Source: Equadaptatus sp045642025 (GTDB taxonomy: Bacteria > Synergistota > Synergistia > Synergistales > Synergistaceae). Taken from it: DNA of 27,473 nucleotides. Within the stretch, counting starts at the first letter, position 1. Each line of letters begins with the position of its first letter. Made by a program: the position numbers and the translations under genes. Of this stretch, positions 23,292 to 27,473 are shown piece after piece. The stretch lies in NCBI GenBank assembly GCA_045642025.1, contig JAZUIB010000002.1, positions 1 to 27,473 of the forward strand, given 5' to 3'. The notes beneath the pieces were generated by a model. That model was not told where the DNA came from, did no database searches, and saw only the letters and a program-made list of their open reading frames with translations.

Positions 23292-24536
23292 ATGTCCGGA
23301 CTTTTCCGAGAACTTAACTGGAGTCTTATCGCAACGCTGTTTATAGTCAGCGCTGTTGTGGCTTGGCTAGGCGACATAATAGGCATGAAACTGGGTAAAA
23401 AGCGCATCACCATTTTCGGCATCCGTCCAAAATACACAACACGTATAATGGCAATATTCACGGGACTTGCCATTGCATTTGCAACACTTTTTGTAAGCGC
23501 ACTGTCAAGTGAATCAGTGCGTGAGGCGATTTTCAGTATGAAAAATCTCCAAAATCAGATCAGCACGCTTACGACAGACCTTAAAATCAACGAAAACAAT
23601 CTTTCTTCCATGAAAAATAAGCTTTCCGACAACCAGAAGGCACTGCAGGAGAAACAAAGCAAACTTGTATACATCGAAAACAAACTGACAGAGGGTACAA
23701 AAAAACTTGCCGTCGCGGACAAGCAGCTCAAAAAACTTCAGACAACGCAAAAACAACTTGAAAAAGACAGAAATGCGGCTTTTGCGGACAAAGCGCGCCT
23801 ACTTGCAGACAAATCTCACCTTACATCTGAAAAAGCACAGCTCACAGGGGAGCTTGGAACATTAAAAGATAATATTGAAACCCTGCGTGACGAATCGGAA
23901 GACTTAAAATCCAGTGTACATAATCTGCGTGAAGGCAGAATTGCGGCATTCTCCGGTGAAATTCTGGCACAAGGTGTGGTTGATGATGCTGAGCAACTGA
24001 CAGACGCACGCATTAATGACCTTATGGTACTGCTTACGGAACAGTGCAGAGAAATGCTTGCACAGCGTTTCGGACAGGCATCCTACAATATTCCTGCGCC
24101 GAAAATCAGCAGTGAATCGGAAAAACAGGTACGAAGCAAACTGAAAAGCTCAAAGGGTCGTTATCTTATTCGTCTGTCTGCAGTTTCTAACGCAGTTTAC
24201 GGTGAGCCTGTAGATGTTGAGGCGGAAATCTATAGTTCGAGCCGCGTTTACAAAACAAACGAACTGTTGAGCAAAATCAAATTCAACAGCAGCGAAAAAC
24301 GTGCAGACGTTGAAACAAAAATCTACAACGCACTGCGCGAAATCAACAGAAAAGCAGTAAAAGACGGGGTACTCAGAGATCCGATTTCAGGCAACGTAGG
24401 GAGTGTGGACTCTGCAGAATTATCATACATAACAAAAAAAATAACGGAATCTTCAACTGCGTGCACGCTCGAAATGAGAACAGTGCGCGAGATTTTTACA
24501 GAAGGACCGGTTATCATAACGCTCAAACTGAAATAA
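23292..24536 (+). CDS. DUF3084-like membrane protein with long coiled coil (414 aa)
   Basis: Two membrane segments (about 9-30 and 51-75) flank the family-typical loop WLGDIIGMKLGKKRITIFGI. A long coiled coil follows at about 75-215, rich in Lys, Gln and Glu with internal similarity between heptad blocks. A globular C-terminal domain then runs to the end. This matches DUF3084 proteins, whose function is not known. The ATG at 23292 follows AAAGGAG at 8 nt; the TTG-initiated frame from 23271 would put that ribosome site inside the gene. The next gene starts 9 bp downstream. The ~200 bases before this gene hold no gene that I can support. Confidence 0.82.
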   Translation: MSGLFRELNWSLIATLFIVSAVVAWLGDIIGMKLGKKRITIFGIRPKYTTRIMAIFTGLAIAFATLFVSALSSESVREAIFSMKNLQNQISTLTTDLKINENNLSSMKNKLSDNQKALQEKQSKLVYIENKLTEGTKKLAVADKQLKKLQTTQKQLEKDRNAAFADKARLLADKSHLTSEKAQLTGELGTLKDNIETLRDESEDLKSSVHNLREGRIAAFSGEILAQGVVDDAEQLTDARINDLMVLLTEQCREMLAQRFGQASYNIPAPKISSESEKQVRSKLKSSKGRYLIRLSAVSNAVYGEPVDVEAEIYSSSRVYKTNELLSKIKFNSSEKRADVETKIYNALREINRKAVKDGVLRDPISGNVGSVDSAELSYITKKITESSTACTLEMRTVREIFTEGPVIITLKLK

Positions 24537-24545
24537 GGGGTTTAT

Positions 24546-24800
24546 ATGTACATAGTAGCATGCCACAAATGCGGTGAAACAAAGATAATCAGCAGTATCA
24601 CTGGCAAAAACGGAATTACAAGCGCACACTGGAGCTGCCCCGTGTGCGGAACAGGCCAGCTTGTGGAAATAATCAGCAGCAGAACATTTCACTGCGGAAG
24701 CCTGAGGGATATAATTGCAGGAATAGGCTTTGCCTCAGACATAGAAAACGGCGGAATACCGCAGCCGAAAAGAAAAAGTTTTCCGTCAATTTACGATTAA
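24546..24800 (+). CDS. Small zinc-ribbon-like protein (84 aa)
   Basis: Two CxxC pairs, Cys6/Cys9 (CHKCG) and Cys31/Cys34 (CPVCG), suggest one bound zinc. The rest is short and unremarkable, with a Pro/Lys-rich end. It sits 9 bp after the DUF3084-like gene with AAGGGG 6 nt before the ATG. I do not recognise the family, but spacing and cysteine pattern support a real gene, probably co-transcribed with its upstream neighbour. Confidence 0.7.
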   Translation: MYIVACHKCGETKIISSITGKNGITSAHWSCPVCGTGQLVEIISSRTFHCGSLRDIIAGIGFASDIENGGIPQPKRKSFPSIYD

Positions 24801-24810
24801 CGTGGAACTC

Positions 24811-24830
24811 TGCAGAAGTCAGCTTCTGCA
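24811..24830 (+). promoter_or_regulatory. Perfect hairpin in the metK leader
   Basis: TGCAGAAG (24811-24818) pairs with CTTCTGCA (24823-24830) around a TCAG loop, ending 10 bp before the AACGGAGGTG ribosome site of metK. There is no T-run, so it is not a terminator, and it does not resemble any SAM riboswitch I know. Confidence 0.4.
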
Positions 24831-24856
24831 CTGTAATACAAACGGAGGTGTTTGAT

Positions 24857-26050
24857 ATGAGCAAAGAAAGGTATCTTATTTCGTCAGAATCAGTGACGGA
24901 AGGGCATCCGGACAAACTCGCAGATCAGATATCCGACGCAGTTCTTGACGCTATTCTGGCAGACGATCCGATGGGAAGAGTCGCATGCGAAACTCTTGTC
25001 AGTACGGGGTTTGTACAGGTTGCGGGAGAAATTACAACAAAATGCTACGTCGACATACCTGCAATTGCGAGAAAAACAATTCGTGAAATTGGCTACACAA
25101 GAGCGAAATACGGATTTGACGCTGAAACATGCGCAATTCTCACAGCCATTGACGAACAATCGCCCGACATAGCGCAGGGTGTCAACAATGCGCAGGAGTT
25201 TGACGGTGACGAACTTGACAGAGTAGGCGCCGGAGACCAGGGATTTATGGTCGGCTATGCTTGTGACGAAACAGAAGAACTCATGCCGTTGCCCATTTCG
25301 CTGGCCCACAGACTTTCAAGAAAACTTGCTGAAGTAAGAAAAAACAGGACGCTTAACTATCTGCGTCCTGACGGCAAAAGCCAGGTCACAATCGAATACG
25401 AAAACGGTAGAGCAGCACATGTGGATACAGTTGTAATCAGTACGCAGCACCATGAAATGACACCGCTTGACCAGATACGCGCCGATATAATAGAGCACGT
25501 TATAAAACATGTAATTCCCGAAAAATACATTGAAAAAAAGCCGACAATATTCGTCAATCCGACGGGCAAATTTGTAATAGGTGGACCTCAAGGAGACTGC
25601 GGGCTTACAGGACGCAAAATAATTGTTGACACCTACGGAGGGGCAGTGCCTCACGGTGGCGGCGCATTCTCCGGCAAAGATCCGACAAAAGTTGACCGTT
25701 CAGGCGCGTACATGGCGCGTTATGCCGCAAAAAATGTTGTAGCAGCCGGAATTGCCGCAAAATGCCAGCTTCAGGTTGCATACGCAATAGGCGTTGCACG
25801 TCCGGTATCAGTATATGTAAACACGTTCGGCACAGGCAGGATTGCCGACGAAAAAATTACGGAACTTATACGAGAATACTTTGATTTCCGACCGGCTGCA
25901 ATAATCCGCGATTTGGAGCTCAGAAAACCGCAGTACAGAAGGCTTGCCGCATACGGACACATGGGAAGAACAGACCTTTCTCCAGTTCCGAAATGGGAAG
26001 TCACCGACAAAACCGAGCAGCTTGCGAAAGCGGCAAAACAACTTGCATAA
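24857..26050 (+). CDS. metK: S-adenosylmethionine synthetase, MetK (397 aa)
   Basis: It makes S-adenosylmethionine from methionine and ATP. Signature motifs are complete: SVTEGHPDKLADQISDAVLD (His17, Asp19) at the N-terminus, GAGDQGFMVGYA, and the glycine-rich GGGAFSGKDPTKVDRSGAY. Length is normal. The start at 24857 has GGAGGTG 6 nt upstream and gives the usual MSKERYLISSESVTEGHP; the longer open frame from 24644 crosses the previous gene and is not used. A terminator directly follows the stop. Confidence 0.97.
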   Translation: MSKERYLISSESVTEGHPDKLADQISDAVLDAILADDPMGRVACETLVSTGFVQVAGEITTKCYVDIPAIARKTIREIGYTRAKYGFDAETCAILTAIDEQSPDIAQGVNNAQEFDGDELDRVGAGDQGFMVGYACDETEELMPLPISLAHRLSRKLAEVRKNRTLNYLRPDGKSQVTIEYENGRAAHVDTVVISTQHHEMTPLDQIRADIIEHVIKHVIPEKYIEKKPTIFVNPTGKFVIGGPQGDCGLTGRKIIVDTYGGAVPHGGGAFSGKDPTKVDRSGAYMARYAAKNVVAAGIAAKCQLQVAYAIGVARPVSVYVNTFGTGRIADEKITELIREYFDFRPAAIIRDLELRKPQYRRLAAYGHMGRTDLSPVPKWEVTDKTEQLAKAAKQLA

Positions 26051-26075
26051 AATCCCCTTTACGGGGGATTTTTTT
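26049..26075 (+). terminator. Terminator of metK
   Basis: AAATCCCC (26050-26057) pairs with GGGGATTT (26064-26071), followed by further T to 26075. It begins within the stop codon of metK. Confidence 0.85.
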
Positions 26076-26127
26076 CGCCGATTTTTAAAAATTAGATGTA
26101 GAATAACGGTAACAAGAGGTGACCGAG

Positions 26128-26958
26128 ATGACATACAAACGAATACTTACAATACAGGACATATCATGTGTCGGACAATGTTCACTCACAGTGGCGCTCC
26201 CGATATTGTCAGTCTGCGGAATGGAAACTGCCATACTTCCCTCTGCTGTGCTTTCAACGCACACGGCAGGTTTCAGCGGCTACACTGTACGCGACCTTAC
26301 AGAAGATATGCCGGCGATAGCCGAACACTGGGCAAAAGAAAAAATCATCTTTGACGCAGTCTATACAGGCTATCTTGGCAGCACAGAACAGATTTCATGC
26401 GTTGAAAACATAATCAAAAATCTGCTCAAACAAGGCGGCACAAGCTTTGTTGACCCTGCTATGGCAGACAACGGTAAACTTTATCCTGCATTTGACGAAA
26501 AATACGTTGAAGCAATGAAACAACTATGCTTTACTGCTGATTTCTGCCTTCCGAACATTACCGAAGCATGTTTTCTCACAGGCATTGAATACAAAGAAAA
26601 ATATGACGAAAAATACATTATGCAGCTACTTGAAGCCTTGCACGCAAAAGGCGCCAAAACGATAGTCCTGACAGGCGTTGGCTATGCGGAAGGCAGAACA
26701 GGCGTAGTTGTTTCCGAAAACGGCAAAGCAAACTACTACGAACACAAAAAAATATCCAAAGGCTGTCACGGCACAGGAGATGTTTACGCATCAGCATTTG
26801 TCGGACTCTTCCTTAACGGCAGAACAGCGGTGGAAGCGGCGAAACTTTCCGCAGATTTCACAGTTGCCTGTATTGAAAATACGCAGGATGATCCACAGCA
26901 CTGGTACGGTGTAAAATTCGAGCCGCTGCTTACAGAACTGGCAGGAGAACAGCGTTAA
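26128..26958 (+). CDS. pdxY: Pyridoxal/pyridoxamine kinase (PdxK/PdxY-like, 276 aa)
   Basis: A ribokinase-fold vitamin B6 kinase. The N-terminus RILTIQDISCVGQCSLTVAL and the switch VLSTHTAGFSGYT are those of PdxK/PdxY proteins. DPAMADNGKLY (109-119) contacts the substrates, and GCHGTGDVYAS holds the catalytic Asp218. It would form pyridoxal 5'-phosphate as a salvage step. I chose the ATG at 26128 (GAGGTG at 6 nt) over a GTG at 26119 that overlaps the ribosome site. Choice between pdxK and pdxY is not possible by eye. Confidence 0.88.
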   Translation: MTYKRILTIQDISCVGQCSLTVALPILSVCGMETAILPSAVLSTHTAGFSGYTVRDLTEDMPAIAEHWAKEKIIFDAVYTGYLGSTEQISCVENIIKNLLKQGGTSFVDPAMADNGKLYPAFDEKYVEAMKQLCFTADFCLPNITEACFLTGIEYKEKYDEKYIMQLLEALHAKGAKTIVLTGVGYAEGRTGVVVSENGKANYYEHKKISKGCHGTGDVYASAFVGLFLNGRTAVEAAKLSADFTVACIENTQDDPQHWYGVKFEPLLTELAGEQR

Positions 26959-27069
26959 GCATTAAACTATAAGCAATAGACACCATAAAGACAGAAACCG
27001 TCAAAGAACGACAACCGTAAAAATAGGATATATCTGCTGAGCCACGGCAAAATATATGTAAACCACGTA

Positions 27070-27075
27070 TATAAT
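27070..27075 (+). promoter_or_regulatory. Isolated TATAAT box
   Basis: TATAAT about 56 bp before a strong terminator; no -35 is visible. It could start a very short transcript. The stretch from 26959 to 27130 otherwise shows nothing I can interpret. Confidence 0.25.
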
Positions 27076-27130
27076 ATTGACGAATGACTCAGAGGGATTT
27101 ACGTCTGAACAGAAATGTTTTTAAAATAAT

Positions 27131-27163
27131 AAACGCGCGAAAACGTAATGTTTTCGCGCGTTT
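27131..27163. terminator. Perfect 14-bp bidirectional terminator-like hairpin
   Basis: AAACGCGCGAAAAC (27131-27144) is perfectly complementary to GTTTTCGCGCGTTT (27150-27163) around a GTAAT loop, with short T/A tracts on both sides. It lies 173 bp after the kinase gene and is probably its terminator, or that of a gene entering from the right. Confidence 0.75.
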
Positions 27164-27178
27164 CTATACATCTCCATT

Positions 27179-27300
27179 GCGAACAAACGGCTCAACTGTC
27201 AAAATAACTGACTGTCGTCCGTTTGTCCGCAAATTTGACTGTTTTCGAACAAACGTTCCTAATAACTAAACATTCAAATTCGCCTGCGCAGGCGTTTGTT
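27179..27300. repeat. Four alternating copies of an ACAAACG motif
   Basis: ACAAACG occurs at 27183-27189 (plus), 27220-27226 (minus), 27249-27255 (plus) and 27293-27299 (minus). The first pair extends to a 12-bp inverted repeat with one mismatch (27179-27190 with 27219-27230). The second pair encloses a perfect palindrome CGCCTGCGCAGGCG (27281-27294). This may be an operator array or paired hairpins. Confidence 0.5.
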
Positions 27301-27302
27301 GC

Positions 27303-27440
27303 ACATAATGTTACCCTGATAGAGGACCGCGTATTTGCGTGGGAAACCAATCACCACCGGTGAATGTTACCGAAGTTTTCCCGTTCATAGCTTGTTGGCA
27401 GCGGGCTTGTCAGCATCATGAACGCATGACGTCGATGCGA
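27303..27440 (+). other. Strongly foldable region at window edge, possible leader or ncRNA
   Basis: Several nested or adjacent hairpins can be drawn: CCGCG/CGTGG (27327-27342), TCACC-ACC-GGTGA (27351-27363) inside GGGAAAC/GTTTTCCC (27341-27382), GTTCAT/ATGAAC (27383-27423), and CGCAT/ATGCG (27424-27438). No ORF or ribosome site is present. I could not match it to a known riboswitch, and the strand is a guess; the element may continue past the window. Confidence 0.35.
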
Positions 27441-27473
27441 TTTAAATAAAAAGATTTAACACACGGATGTCCG

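Noticed and set aside
24801..24856. SAM riboswitch ahead of metK
   Set aside because: Only 56 bases with one simple hairpin; no conserved SAM-I, II or III core.
27084..27269. 61-residue plus-strand open frame after the kinase gene
   Set aside because: It runs straight through the perfect terminator hairpin and has no ribosome site; composition is unlike the real genes.
27303..27440. Lysine riboswitch or T-box leader
   Set aside because: Partial resemblance only (GATAGAGG, CCGAAG, GGACCGCG). The distance between the lysine-type motifs is about half of what is needed, and T-box stem I and specifier features are missing.

Overview
The window looks like a chromosomal segment of an anaerobic, diderm, rod-shaped bacterium of moderate GC content. 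Supporting signs are an HydF gene ([FeFe]-hydrogenase maturation), TRAP transport with a periplasmic binding protein, outer-membrane-barrel C-terminal tails ending in Phe, mreB, and generally strong GGAGG-type ribosome sites. The gene mix would fit Synergistota or a related diderm anaerobe; that is an inference from style and not a proven assignment. I recognised no rRNA, tRNA, transposase, integrase or CRISPR array.

Region 1 (1-1540) has no long gene but is full of structure. It holds two tandem copies of a type I toxin-antitoxin-like module: a strong promoter and short terminated RNA on the plus strand, facing a tiny hydrophobic peptide gene with a very strong ribosome site on the minus strand. 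The second peptide gene has a Trp codon changed to TGA. The pair is flanked by two copies of the last ~25 codons and terminator of an outer-membrane protein gene. Further right is a tandem pair of small hairpins with identical loops, followed by a terminator-like hairpin.

Region 2 (1542-9717) begins with a secreted coiled-coil protein on the minus strand. It continues with a CdaR/PucR-type regulator, an opine-dehydrogenase-family enzyme, a complete TRAP transporter (binding protein, small and large membrane subunits) and an exported HAD-family phosphatase, all on the plus strand. I read this as one substrate-responsive uptake and conversion cluster. It ends at a strong bidirectional terminator.

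Region 3 (9785-11487, minus) holds an RNase HI-like gene followed by a stand-alone histidinol-dehydrogenase-family gene. They are divergent from a copper-ATPase gene whose C-terminus is a CopZ-like domain fused in frame, with an apparent internal start.

Region 4 (11598-23076, plus) is a long run of housekeeping-type genes: copper ATPase, alpha/beta hydrolase, M23 peptidase, PlsC-like acyltransferase, HydF, CNNM/CorC-like transporter, YitT-like membrane protein, TruA, MreB, a YkgJ-type Cys-cluster protein and a 48-residue zinc ribbon. Many are overlapping or closely spaced. It ends with a yybP-ykoY (manganese) riboswitch in front of a CaCA-family cation exchanger, which is therefore a candidate Mn2+ exporter.

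Region 5 (23292-26958, plus) has a DUF3084-like membrane coiled-coil protein, a small zinc-ribbon protein, MetK and a pyridoxal-kinase-like protein. The last 515 bases (26959-27473) contain no convincing gene. They hold a perfect 14-bp terminator, four alternating copies of an ACAAACG motif, and a strongly foldable stretch that may be a leader or non-coding RNA reaching the window edge.
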